NCBI GenBank assembly: GCA_947452635.1
Contig: CANGEE010000002.1
Location: 1-49,020, forward strand
DNA from: Comamonadaceae bacterium
GTDB taxonomy: Bacteria > Pseudomonadota > Gammaproteobacteria > Burkholderiales > Burkholderiaceae_C
DNA length: 49,020 nt
Direction of reading: 5' to 3'
The notes beneath the pieces are model-generated. The model worked only from the letters and a program-made list of their open reading frames with translations. It searched no databases and was not told the origin of the DNA. The position numbers and the translations under genes were made by a program. Every line of letters begins with the position of its first letter. Position 1 is the first letter of the stretch. Positions 7,830-16,736 of this stretch are shown in pieces.

Positions 7830-10538
7830 ATGAACGCTGACATTTCGAATCAAGTGCCTGAAGAAATGGATCACTCAGAGGCTACATCTGAAGAACTCAA
7901 AAACGACATTGTTTCCGGACACATGTCGCAAATTGATTTGATGCGGCATGTTCAGAATTTGGAGTCCATGGGAGAAACCCGGGCGGCTGCCAATTTATGT
8001 GTTTTGTGGATCAACCACGCGCCTGCAACCGGTAAGCACTTTGCGCTGTTCAATTACGGCGGCTTGTTGCAGACCTTGGGCCGCTTTGACGACGCGCAAG
8101 TGGCCTACGAGTCTTGCATCTCATTGCAAGATGACTTTCCTCAGGCGTATATCAATCTGGGGTTGATGCTCGAAAAACTCGGCAAGACGGAGCAGGCTTT
8201 AAATACCTGGTTGCTGTTGATTGGACGTCGCTACCTCAACAAGCCACCGCCTGTGGAATTTCTTGCGATGGCGTTGAACCACGTCGGGCGAGTACAAGAA
8301 ACCTTGAAAAATTATGCGCAGGCGGAGGAGGCATTGGAGCAAAGTTTGCTTTTGCAGCCCAAGCAGCCTGGTGTCATTCAGCATTGGGTCCATATACGTC
8401 AAAAGGCCTGCAAATGGCCGGTTTACAAAGCACTGCCAGGCATCAGTTTGGCGGAGTTACGTCGGTGTACGTCACCGCTGGCCATGCTGGCATTGACAGA
8501 AGAGCCGGCTGAACAGCTGGCCATATCTCAGGCCTTTGTCGCCAGAACCTATGGATTTAAAGAGGAATTTTTGTTCCACGGCCATTCTTGGAAACATGAC
8601 AAGGTGCGTGTGGGCTATGTGTCTGGTGATTTCCGTGAGCATGCGGTGGGCTTTTTGTTGCCCCCATTTCTCAAAGGACACAGCCGAGACCAGTTTGAAC
8701 TGTATGCCTATGACTTCAGCCGAGAAGAGGCAACTCCGCTGAGAATGCAACTCAAAAATCAATTCGATCATTTCAAATCAATAGTGAAAGTATCCGATCG
8801 ACAAGCGGCTGAGATCATATTGAGTGATGAGATTGATGTACTGATTGATTTGCACGGATTGAGTTCCGGTGCACGCCCTGGCATATTTGCACTTCACCCC
8901 GCACCTAAGCAAGGCACCTATTTGGGATTCATTGGCCCGACAGGAATGCCCTGGTTTGACTTTGTGATGGCGGACCCGCATGTGTTGCCTGCCGAGTTGG
9001 CGAATTATTTCTCTGAGAAGCCGATCTATTTAGAGGGCTCTTTTCTGCCCATGGTTTCAAACGCAGACCCCAGTTTGCGTGTCACAAGGCAAGAGTTGGG
9101 TTTGCCTGAAACTGCCTTTGTGATGGCCAGTTTTGGGAACTCTTACAAAATAACCCCTGAGATGTTCACCGCTTGGCTGCGTTTATTAGAGCGCATGCCT
9201 GACGCGGTGTTGTGGTTGATTGATGACAATGAAGTTGGCACGCGCAATCTGCGGGCACATGCCCAGCAATTGGGTATTTCAGCAGAGCGTTTGTTCTTCA
9301 TGCCCAGAACAACGCATGTCCAGTTCTGTGCCAGGCTCAAACTGGCTGATGTTTTCCTGGACACCTACCCTTATAACTGCGGTTCAACCAGCAACGATGT
9401 GATTGCTGCAGGGGTGCCTTTGGTGACAAGATATGGTCGCACCATGGTTTCGCGCATGGGGTTGAGCCTGATGCAAGCCATGCACGTACCTGAAATGGCC
9501 ACCCGCTCGTTAGCGGACTATGAAGATAAGGTGCTGGAGATTTATTTGAAAAATAAAGCCGGGGTCTTGGCTCCTCGGTACCGCAGCGAAGACGCTATGA
9601 ATATCGATCTGGCGCTGTCGCAAATTGTCAATGATGTTCACCTTCAGGAGCCAGTTGCCAAGTTGGAAGTCAAGTCGCAACCGAAACTGCGATTGCACCA
9701 GATTTGCTATTCAGACGAGACGACACAAAACATCCCCGCTCAGTTTTTGGCTCTTGAGAACCTGAATAACCATCGACCCGACTGGCGAGAATACTGGCCT
9801 ATTCGTCAATTCTTATTGAACCATACGCTGGAAGACGACACGTTTTATGGATTTTTGTCGCCCAGATTCACTTACAAAACCGGATTGGATTTTGAAAAAA
9901 TTAGAAATTTTGTGCATCAACATGGCCGTGCGCATGACGTGCTCATCTTCAGCCCATTTTGGGATCTAAACAGTTTCTTTTTGAACCCGTTTTTGCAAGG
10001 TGAATTCTTTCACCCTGGGCTTTTAGAATCGATGCAAAAATTCTCAGACCATGCTGGATTGCAGCTGAACTTGAATACGGTAGTGATGCATACAGACAAT
10101 ACAGCTTTTTGCAATTACTTCATTGCCAAAAAGAAATTTTGGTTGCATTGGCTAGAGTTAGGCGAGAAGTTGTTTCAGGTGGCTGAATCTGGGCAAGGTG
10201 ATGTTGCGAAATCTTTGCAGCAAAATACTTTGTATTCACAAGAGTATTTGCCGCACAAGATTTTTGTTCAAGAACGCTTGGTCAATTTGGTGCTGGCGCA
10301 AGCGACATTCAAGTCCAAGGCCTTCAATGTATTTGACATGCCGGGCTCGGTCACGCCATTGAATCAATTCATGCCTCAAGCTGTGATCGCCAATGCTTTG
10401 AAACTGGCACATGTGCAATTGGGGGCACAGGAATACCTGGATGCCTATGGACACACCCGTGAACTGGTGTGGGAGCAAAGTGGCATGGCCAAGTTGGCAG
10501 AACTGCGAGATGGGTTGAAAGAGCCGCCAGCCGCCTAA
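7830..10538 (+). CDS. TPR/OGT-type glycosyltransferase with extra C-terminal domain
   Basis: 902 residues. The ATG at 7830 has AGGTG eight bases upstream; the TTG directly before it is less likely. Residues about 50-190 look like tetratricopeptide repeats (for example FDDAQVAYESCISLQDDFPQA). Residues about 255-590 match the catalytic region of the O-GlcNAc transferase/SPINDLY (GT41) family: VRVGYVSGDFREHAVGFLL with the conserved His, DVLIDLHGLSSGARPGIFAL, PAPKQGTYLGFIGPTGMPW, SFGNSYKI with a Lys at the nucleotide-sugar position, and LADVFLDTYPYNCGSTSND. Residues about 630-900 form a further domain (YGFLSPRFTYKTGL, DVLIFSPFWDLNSFFLNPF, DNTAFCNYFIAKKKFW) whose function I do not know. No signal peptide is seen, so it is cytosolic. 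The family adds sugars to Ser/Thr of proteins; flagellin or the neighbouring Ser/Thr-rich repeat protein are likely targets (inference). A sigma-54 promoter places it in the flagellar hierarchy. Confidence 0.87.
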   Translation: MNADISNQVPEEMDHSEATSEELKNDIVSGHMSQIDLMRHVQNLESMGETRAAANLCVLWINHAPATGKHFALFNYGGLLQTLGRFDDAQVAYESCISLQDDFPQAYINLGLMLEKLGKTEQALNTWLLLIGRRYLNKPPPVEFLAMALNHVGRVQETLKNYAQAEEALEQSLLLQPKQPGVIQHWVHIRQKACKWPVYKALPGISLAELRRCTSPLAMLALTEEPAEQLAISQAFVARTYGFKEEFLFHGHSWKHDKVRVGYVSGDFREHAVGFLLPPFLKGHSRDQFELYAYDFSREEATPLRMQLKNQFDHFKSIVKVSDRQAAEIILSDEIDVLIDLHGLSSGARPGIFALHPAPKQGTYLGFIGPTGMPWFDFVMADPHVLPAELANYFSEKPIYLEGSFLPMVSNADPSLRVTRQELGLPETAFVMASFGNSYKITPEMFTAWLRLLERMPDAVLWLIDDNEVGTRNLRAHAQQLGISAERLFFMPRTTHVQFCARLKLADVFLDTYPYNCGSTSNDVIAAGVPLVTRYGRTMVSRMGLSLMQAMHVPEMATRSLADYEDKVLEIYLKNKAGVLAPRYRSEDAMNIDLALSQIVNDVHLQEPVAKLEVKSQPKLRLHQICYSDETTQNIPAQFLALENLNNHRPDWREYWPIRQFLLNHTLEDDTFYGFLSPRFTYKTGLDFEKIRNFVHQHGRAHDVLIFSPFWDLNSFFLNPFLQGEFFHPGLLESMQKFSDHAGLQLNLNTVVMHTDNTAFCNYFIAKKKFWLHWLELGEKLFQVAESGQGDVAKSLQQNTLYSQEYLPHKIFVQERLVNLVLAQATFKSKAFNVFDMPGSVTPLNQFMPQAVIANALKLAHVQLGAQEYLDAYGHTRELVWEQSGMAKLAELRDGLKEPPAA

Positions 10539-10559
10539 CTGATTGCTTTGCTGCATGGT

Positions 10560-10582
10560 CCGAGGCATGTCCGTGGCCTCGG
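10560..10582. terminator. Possible hairpin between convergent genes
   Basis: CCGAGGC and GCCTCGG form a 7-base perfect stem in the 118-base gap between the convergent OGT-like gene and fliD. A second weak stem, ACTCC/GGAGT, follows. No U-run is present, so the terminator call is weak. Confidence 0.35.
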
Positions 10583-10656
10583 CGCAGATGGCTGAACGGT
10601 CGTGGCCGTGAAGTTGGGTTGCGACTCCTGAAGGGGAGTGAAGCACTCAACGCAGA

Positions 10657-12153
10657 TCAGTTATTTTTGTACATGTTCGACATGCCCGCAAAAGTGCTGG
10701 TCAGGCTGGTGCCCAAACTCTTTGATTCGCCGACGATGCTCTCCATCGCCGAGAATTGTTTGTTGTAGCGGGCCAGCAGCATGTCCATGCGGTCGCTGAG
10801 TTTTTGCAGGTCGTCTTGGTAACTTTGCACTTGCTTGTCGGCGTTCTTGCTGTTGACAAACAAGACGCCACTTTTGTCGCCATTGGAGGAATCCAATAGG
10901 CTGGTCAAACTGACAATGGCATCGCCTGCAATGCCAGCGGTGGTCGCGCTGGTCACGTAGGTGCCATTGGCGATGTTGTTACTGAACATGGTGACCACAT
11001 CACCGAAGGAGTTGGTGAGTGCCGTGTCCAAGGCGGTCTGGTCCAGTTTCATATCGCCGTTGGACTGCACCGTGATCCCAACGTCCCTCAAAGCAGTCAT
11101 GCTGCCCGAAGCTGCCGCTGACGAGGCATCATCCATGAACATGCTGCGCACCTGTGACTTGATGGTGTCAACCACGGAGTCACCCACCAATGTTGCGCCG
11201 TATAAATCCACTTTGGATTTAGGATCTGTCGCATCTTTCATGATGGACATCAGATCGTTGTAGGCTGAAACCAATGCTTGCACATTGGTTTTGACTTGAC
11301 CGACATCACGTGCCAGTCCCAGTTTCCCGGGTGCATCAGTGATCGCCAATAAATTCAAGTTGACGCCCGTGATGGCATCGTCAATTTGATTGCTGCTGCG
11401 TGTCAAGGTCAGGCCATCGACGGTGATGACGGCATCGGCAGCAGCTTGCCCTGAGATGACACCAAAATCCAAAACGGAGGGCTCATCACTGGTTAATGTG
11501 AAGGCATTGCTGGTACCCGATTCACCCGTCACAATCAATTGGTAACCACTGGTCGAGTTGATATACACCACGGAGGCGGTCACGCCCGCGTTGGCTGAAT
11601 TGATTGAGTCTGCGATCCCGGTAAGACTGTCATCCGCGGAAAGGGCAATTTTTTTGGCTGTACCGCCGTTCACCGTCAAGTAAAGATCGGTCGCACTGGA
11701 CAGCCCAATGGAAGCCGATGAATCGGTGATGACTGTGCTGCCTGCGCCAATCGAACTTTGGCTGCGCTGAGGCGCCGCTAAGGCGCTGACCGACACGGTG
11801 TGGTTGCCGGCCGTGGCATTCGAGTCTGAAGTGGCGGTGAAATAGCTGCTTTTGTTGTTGGTGAGCGTGACCGAGTTGAAATCGGTTTTATTGTTCAAGG
11901 CACTGAAAGCCGTTTTGAGCTGATCCAAGCCGAAGCGCAAAGCCGAATAGCCGGAAATGCGCGCATTGGCTTTGTCAATTTTTTTGTTGATGGCCGCTTC
12001 ACGAGGTTGGCGCTCGACATCCACCAAGGATTGGGCCAAGGCTTTGACATCCATGCCTGAGCCAGCACCCATCACATTGACAATGTTGGGCTTGGCTGCG
12101 GCAGTCACGCTGCCAGTCGAATTGACCGAAGAACTGACAGAAGAAGTGGCCAT
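10657..12153 (-). CDS. fliD: Flagellar filament cap protein FliD (HAP2)
   Basis: 498 residues. FliD forms the cap at the filament tip that folds incoming flagellin. The FliD_N region is seen at about residues 27-125 (GAGSGMDVKALAQSLVDVE, then SGYSALRFGLDQLKTAFSAL), and the FliD_C region from about 230 to the end (LTRSSNQIDDAITGVNLNL, ALVSAYNDLMSIM, LLARYNKQFSAMESIVGE). No Sec signal is present, as expected for an export substrate of the flagellar apparatus. It starts 43 bases after flgL and appears to be the last gene of the flg operon rather than sitting beside the flagellin and fliS, which is the common place. The gap before it shows no convincing promoter. Confidence 0.95.
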   Translation of the reverse strand: MATSSVSSSVNSTGSVTAAAKPNIVNVMGAGSGMDVKALAQSLVDVERQPREAAINKKIDKANARISGYSALRFGLDQLKTAFSALNNKTDFNSVTLTNNKSSYFTATSDSNATAGNHTVSVSALAAPQRSQSSIGAGSTVITDSSASIGLSSATDLYLTVNGGTAKKIALSADDSLTGIADSINSANAGVTASVVYINSTSGYQLIVTGESGTSNAFTLTSDEPSVLDFGVISGQAAADAVITVDGLTLTRSSNQIDDAITGVNLNLLAITDAPGKLGLARDVGQVKTNVQALVSAYNDLMSIMKDATDPKSKVDLYGATLVGDSVVDTIKSQVRSMFMDDASSAAASGSMTALRDVGITVQSNGDMKLDQTALDTALTNSFGDVVTMFSNNIANGTYVTSATTAGIAGDAIVSLTSLLDSSNGDKSGVLFVNSKNADKQVQSYQDDLQKLSDRMDMLLARYNKQFSAMESIVGESKSLGTSLTSTFAGMSNMYKNN

Positions 12154-12196
12154 GGTGTGTCCGGATCTTTAGGTCTCTATCGACAGCAAGCCGAAA

Positions 12197-13120
12197 TTAT
12201 TTAATGAAGTTGAACAAATTCAACTGCGTGATCTTGGCAAAGCTGCTTTGCGAGGCTTCCAGCGACAGCATCTGCTTGTTCATCTTGGTGATGGCTTCGG
12301 CCATGTCCAAATCTTCGACATTCGACAGCGTGGTCTTGAGCGTGAGTTTGGTGTCGTCAATCACCTGATTTTGCTGCTCCACCACATTCAGATCGGTACC
12401 TACTTTGGCTTGGGCCAGGCTCACGCCGTTGAGCAAGGTGTCCATTTCGCCAACACCTTGCGTCATCGCCTTATGATCTGAATTGTTGATGCCAGCGATC
12501 AAGTCATCCATTGCACCAAAAAACTCACGGTTGGCTTTTTGCCCTGTGCTGTCCGTGCGTGTCACGCCAACAAAGGCTTCAGAGCCACTGCGGTTCAGCG
12601 GGATGCTGCGCTGGTCACCCACTTGCACATACATGCGGGTTTGGTCACCTTGGTAGGTGGCCTCGCCATGGGTGTCTTGGAAAAACGGGGGCTGTTTCAG
12701 GCGGCTGCCTGAAAAATAGAAATTGCCATTGGAGTCTTTGGAGTTGGCCAGACTGAGCATTTGATCGCGCACAGCTTTGAGTTCCACGCCCAAGGCTTGG
12801 CGGTTTTGCGTGCTCAAGGTGTCGTTGGATGCTTGGACCGAAATTTCTTTGGCGCGAATCAGCAAGTCACTCACGCTTTTCAGGGTGGTGTCTTCACCCT
12901 CCAGGCGGGCTTTGACGGTGGTCAGCGTCTTGGCATAACTGTCTTGTTTGGCCAGCACGGTTTTCAGGCGTTGAATGGCGGCGGCTTGATCCGGCGCGTC
13001 CGAAGGGGTCAGCACTTGTTTGCCCGCCGACACCTGCGCTTGGGTATGCGCCAGATCGGTTTGTACCGTGCTCATTTGCGTGACCGAACGGTCAAAGAGG
13101 TAAGAGGTCGAAATTTTCAT
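12197..13120 (-). CDS. flgL: Hook-filament junction protein FlgL (HAP3)
   Basis: 307 residues, the usual length. FlgL is the second junction protein between hook and filament. The flagellin-like N terminus (MKISTSYLFDRSV, then SAGKQVLTPSDAPDQAA) and the C-terminal helix (NVEDLDMAEAITKMNKQML, ending TQLNLFNFIK) are clear. The start ATG is at 13120, 14 bases after the flgK stop, so the genes are cotranscribed. No Sec signal is present, as expected for a type III export substrate. Confidence 0.96.
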   Translation of the reverse strand: MKISTSYLFDRSVTQMSTVQTDLAHTQAQVSAGKQVLTPSDAPDQAAAIQRLKTVLAKQDSYAKTLTTVKARLEGEDTTLKSVSDLLIRAKEISVQASNDTLSTQNRQALGVELKAVRDQMLSLANSKDSNGNFYFSGSRLKQPPFFQDTHGEATYQGDQTRMYVQVGDQRSIPLNRSGSEAFVGVTRTDSTGQKANREFFGAMDDLIAGINNSDHKAMTQGVGEMDTLLNGVSLAQAKVGTDLNVVEQQNQVIDDTKLTLKTTLSNVEDLDMAEAITKMNKQMLSLEASQSSFAKITQLNLFNFIK

Positions 13121-13134
13121 GGCTCAAGTCCGTT

Positions 13135-16100
13135 TCAGCGCACTTGCAAAATGCTGTCAAACAACTGGCTGCCCACTTGCAGCACTTTGGCGGCGGCTTG
13201 GTACGCTTGTTGGAAGCGAATCAAATCGGCCGCCTCTTGGTCCAGGCTGACACCCGAGACCTGGTCTTTGGCCGTGACCGCTTGCTCATGCACCACTTTC
13301 AACGCCGCTTGGGCAATGGTGGCTTGGCGTGCAATATTGCCCACGTTGTTGACGTGATCGATATACGCGGTGCTCAGGGTTTTGTTGCCCACAAAACTTT
13401 TATTCTCCAGCGCCGCCACGGCCAGCATGTTCTCGTTATTGCCGGTGCCGTCGGCGTTGCCATCTACTTTGTAAATGTCACCGGCAGCGGGCGGCTTGAC
13501 GAAAGAAATTTGCAAACCCTGAAAAGTGATGCCTGGGTCCAATTGCGTGGGATCTAAGTCCCGTTCAGCCAAGATGGTGTCGGTGTTGACATCGCGAATG
13601 CGGTAATGCGTGGCGGAGGTGAAATTCAAATCCAAGGGTTGTGCGCGCAGTGATTGGCGCGCGTCTGCGGGCTTGCCTGAATACGAGGCCGCCACTCTGG
13701 CGGTCCCTGCGCCGGTCACAAAAACCAACAAATCATCTTTGGCTGCGCCTTCAATGTAGACACCTGTGCGCATGCCCAACTGGGCCAAGTCCGCTGGGGT
13801 GCCCGTGCCAAAACCCAGTTCAATGGGCGTGTCGGCCACAGTGGACTTCGTTGCGGCTGCCGTGATTGCACTTCTAAAGACCTGCGCGGGTAAGCCCAAA
13901 GCATTGCCGATCGCATTATCCCCGGCGCTGTTGGTCGCGATTTGTATGCTGTTGTTGTCAGGACCGTTGAGACTGGTCAAGTTCAAACTACCATCTAAGC
14001 CCACTGAGGCGGTTACCACCGATTGGGCTTTGTTGATCGCCGCTGCTAAATTTTGTACCGAACCAAAACCAATGCCGATTTGACCAATGGTTTGCCCGTT
14101 GATCGCCAAAGGCAGCGATAAATTGAGTTGGCCCGCCGGAATTTTGATCTGATTCAGATTGCTCTGTGTGACCGGCGCGGCGGCAAGCGGTCTTTTGAGC
14201 GTGATGGATCCGCCGTACATGCCAGGGGTGAGGCCCAAAGCATTGCCGGGGGCGTTGGAGACAAGTTGCGCTTGAATGTCGATATTGCTGCCATCGGCGC
14301 TACTGAGCACAAATGAGCCATCGATACCCAGGCTGGCCGTCACACCTGCAATGTTCTTGCTGTTGATGGCATCGACCAGGGCTTTTTTGTTGTCAAACGG
14401 GCCAGCGCCAATAGGGGTGTCGTTGATAACCAAACTGGCATCAAGATTCAATTGCCGATCCGGCACATGAATCTCATTCATGGCCGTTGCTGTAACCCCT
14501 GAGGGTTTGGGTTGTGTGCCAGGTAGATTGGCCTGATTGAGCCAAGACGCCATGTCTTTGGCGCTGAGCTTGTCGTTGCCGATGGGCACCAAGGCCCCCA
14601 GACTGACGCCATTGAGTACAAAAGCACCCGCAGCGAAGCCTGTGCTTTGCGGATCAATGGGGCCGCCGTTCAGCACAGCCGCCAGCGGCGTACTGCCCAA
14701 AATATGGCCTGAGTTGTCGAAATTGGGTTGCTGCAAAACTGCGGCGCGTGCACCGTAAAAAACGGTCATGTCCTTGTAGCCCGTGGGACCACTTTTATTC
14801 AAATAGTCAGCGCTGTAAGTTGCACCTTCGGCAATGCCGCTGGTGGACATGAGTGCAGCGCCCATCAGCGACGTGGGGTCTATGGCCGCACCCAAAATCT
14901 GACGCCCGTCGCGCGTCATCACCTGCAGTTGCTGGCCCGCCTTGGCATGGTCCAGAAAAATGCTGACATCTTGCATACCGCTTTGCACTGTGGCCACGGC
15001 CATGGCGGGACGGGTTTGATCGATCGTGATCGCGCGACCTGCGCTGGGATTGTCATTGTTGACGAGAATGTCCTGCAGTGCATTAGGCCCAGGCGCAGCG
15101 GTTGAACTGGCCGGGTCTTCAAACCGCACTGTCGTGATGCCGCCACCTGTATTGTTCGGGTCTTGGATGACTCGAAATTGTGCAGCCGCAGAGACTTTCA
15201 TCGGGTCTTCAAAGGCCACCTTCAGACCGCCGGCAATGCTGCTGGCGCTGGCATCGATGCTAAACAAAGGGCCGCCCGGTTGACCATAACCATCAATCCC
15301 TTGGGCATGGACTTTGTTGATTTCTTGACTCAAAGTCTGGGCCAAATTGTCCAAGGCACTGCGCGAGGTGTTCAGCACTTGTTCTTGAAACGCGATCAGA
15401 CCCGACAAACTGCCACTGGTGATACCCGTCAGTGTCGATGGCGTACCGTATTGGTCCAAAACTAAATTGGTTTTGCCAGGCGAGTCTGGGTTTTCTGTGG
15501 TTGAAATCAATTTGCTGTAATTGCCGTCCACCACCACGTCTTGGTTGATGGAGGCACCTAAACTGACTTTGACCGTACCGTTGGAAGTGAAGCTGGCATT
15601 CACATGGACATAAGCTGATAAGTCGCTGAGCAATTTATCGCGTTGGTCTAACAGATCCGGCGGCTGAGCCCCTTCCGTTTGCACCTTGGTCAGCTGTTTG
15701 TTGACGTTGGCCAGCTCACCAAAAATGGTGTTCATCTTGCTGACGCTGCTTTGCACGGCCTGGTCGGTTTCTGATTGGACCATGTCGAGTTGCGAAGACA
15801 ACTCGCCAAAGCGCGAGGTCAGACCTTGTGCATCGCGCACAAAACTGCCGCGCAGCACGTTGGAGGCAGGGTCCGAGGACAGGTCGCGGGCTGAATTGAA
15901 AAACTGGTCCAGCGCCGTGGTCAAACCCGTGGTGGGGCCGCCCATGACATCGATCACGCGGTTGGCGTAATTGACCATGGGTTCTTGGCTGGTCAAATCG
16001 GAGTTGCTGTTGCGCAAATTGGCTTCGGTAAAGGCGTCGTACTGGCGCTTCACGCCGGCGACGATCACGCCTGTACCCAAATACACATTGCCGACCTTGC

Positions 16101-16239
16101 TGACCGGGTTGGCTTCGAGTGTGATTTCTTGGCGAGAGTAACCATCGGTCGACACGTTGGCGATGTTGTTACTCACCGTGCCCAGGGCACGTTGGTAGGC
16201 GGCTACGGCATTACCGGCAACGGCAACCAGATCGGTCAT
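13135..16239 (-). CDS. flgK: Hook-filament junction protein FlgK (HAP1), oversized
   Basis: 1034 residues, far longer than the 550-650 typical of FlgK. The N terminus (VAGNAVAAYQRALGTVSNN, then IANVSTDGYSRQEI) and the C terminus (ALKVVHEQAVTAKDQVSGV, then LIRFQQAYQAAAKVLQVG) are classical. The middle holds an insertion with two related modules, one near residue 590 (DRQLNLDASLVINDTPI) and one near 705 (AGQLNLSLPLAINGQTI). Each is followed by a VTASxGxDGSxxLxS segment and a NALGL segment. These match the 'flagellin hook IN' type of motif found in hook-associated proteins. The start overlaps the flgJ stop (16236-16239), so translation is coupled. The extra modules probably sit on the outer surface of the junction (inference). 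Confidence 0.94.
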   Translation of the reverse strand: MTDLVAVAGNAVAAYQRALGTVSNNIANVSTDGYSRQEITLEANPVSKVGNVYLGTGVIVAGVKRQYDAFTEANLRNSNSDLTSQEPMVNYANRVIDVMGGPTTGLTTALDQFFNSARDLSSDPASNVLRGSFVRDAQGLTSRFGELSSQLDMVQSETDQAVQSSVSKMNTIFGELANVNKQLTKVQTEGAQPPDLLDQRDKLLSDLSAYVHVNASFTSNGTVKVSLGASINQDVVVDGNYSKLISTTENPDSPGKTNLVLDQYGTPSTLTGITSGSLSGLIAFQEQVLNTSRSALDNLAQTLSQEINKVHAQGIDGYGQPGGPLFSIDASASSIAGGLKVAFEDPMKVSAAAQFRVIQDPNNTGGGITTVRFEDPASSTAAPGPNALQDILVNNDNPSAGRAITIDQTRPAMAVATVQSGMQDVSIFLDHAKAGQQLQVMTRDGRQILGAAIDPTSLMGAALMSTSGIAEGATYSADYLNKSGPTGYKDMTVFYGARAAVLQQPNFDNSGHILGSTPLAAVLNGGPIDPQSTGFAAGAFVLNGVSLGALVPIGNDKLSAKDMASWLNQANLPGTQPKPSGVTATAMNEIHVPDRQLNLDASLVINDTPIGAGPFDNKKALVDAINSKNIAGVTASLGIDGSFVLSSADGSNIDIQAQLVSNAPGNALGLTPGMYGGSITLKRPLAAAPVTQSNLNQIKIPAGQLNLSLPLAINGQTIGQIGIGFGSVQNLAAAINKAQSVVTASVGLDGSLNLTSLNGPDNNSIQIATNSAGDNAIGNALGLPAQVFRSAITAAATKSTVADTPIELGFGTGTPADLAQLGMRTGVYIEGAAKDDLLVFVTGAGTARVAASYSGKPADARQSLRAQPLDLNFTSATHYRIRDVNTDTILAERDLDPTQLDPGITFQGLQISFVKPPAAGDIYKVDGNADGTGNNENMLAVAALENKSFVGNKTLSTAYIDHVNNVGNIARQATIAQAALKVVHEQAVTAKDQVSGVSLDQEAADLIRFQQAYQAAAKVLQVGSQLFDSILQVR

Positions 16240-16727
16240 GGCGTGCCCCCGTTAATCGAGCGCTTGGGCGCCGTCAGCAGCATCGCACCTTGCGGGCGGG
16301 GTAACTCGTTGAAGGCTTTCTTGGCCGCTTGCAAAGACAGGCCCACTTGTGCGGGATTCAAAGCCATAGGCTCTTGCGCACTCGGGTCGCGGGCTTTGAG
16401 CACTTCGGCCGTGACAGGGGTGCTGGCTTGGCGCGCTTCGAGGTTTTTCACCAGCATATCGGCCAAGCCCATGCTGTTGCGTTTAGACAGTTGCACCGAC
16501 ACCTCTTTGTCGAACATGGACTCAAATTGGTCCGAGGTGTTGGATTCGATCAGATCGCTTTTGACCACCGAGTCGCGCATCGACTTCATGGTCATTTGCA
16601 AAAACAGCGCTTCAAATTGTTGCGCGGTTTGGCGCAGTGCACCCTTGGAGTCCGTGCGTGCTTGTCCCTTGAGTTGGCCCAGGCCATCAAAGTCAAGGTA
16701 CGAACGAGAAACCGGTTGTGCTTCCAT
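16236..16727 (-). CDS. flgJ: Rod-binding protein FlgJ, without muramidase domain
   Basis: 163 residues. FlgJ caps the growing rod in the periplasm. Only the rod-binding domain is present: TAQQFEALFLQMTMKSMRDS and FESMFDKEVSVQLSKRNSMG at about residues 35-85. Enterobacterial FlgJ has a C-terminal glucosaminidase domain of about 150 residues which is missing here. The C-terminal 60 residues are Ala/Pro-rich and show no catalytic motif. The job of opening the cell wall is probably done by the separate LysM/lytic-transglycosylase-like protein encoded at 24846-26126. It starts 10 bases after flgI and overlaps flgK. Confidence 0.93.
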   Translation of the reverse strand: MEAQPVSRSYLDFDGLGQLKGQARTDSKGALRQTAQQFEALFLQMTMKSMRDSVVKSDLIESNTSDQFESMFDKEVSVQLSKRNSMGLADMLVKNLEARQASTPVTAEVLKARDPSAQEPMALNPAQVGLSLQAAKKAFNELPRPQGAMLLTAPKRSINGGTP

Positions 16728-16736
16728 GAAATTCTT

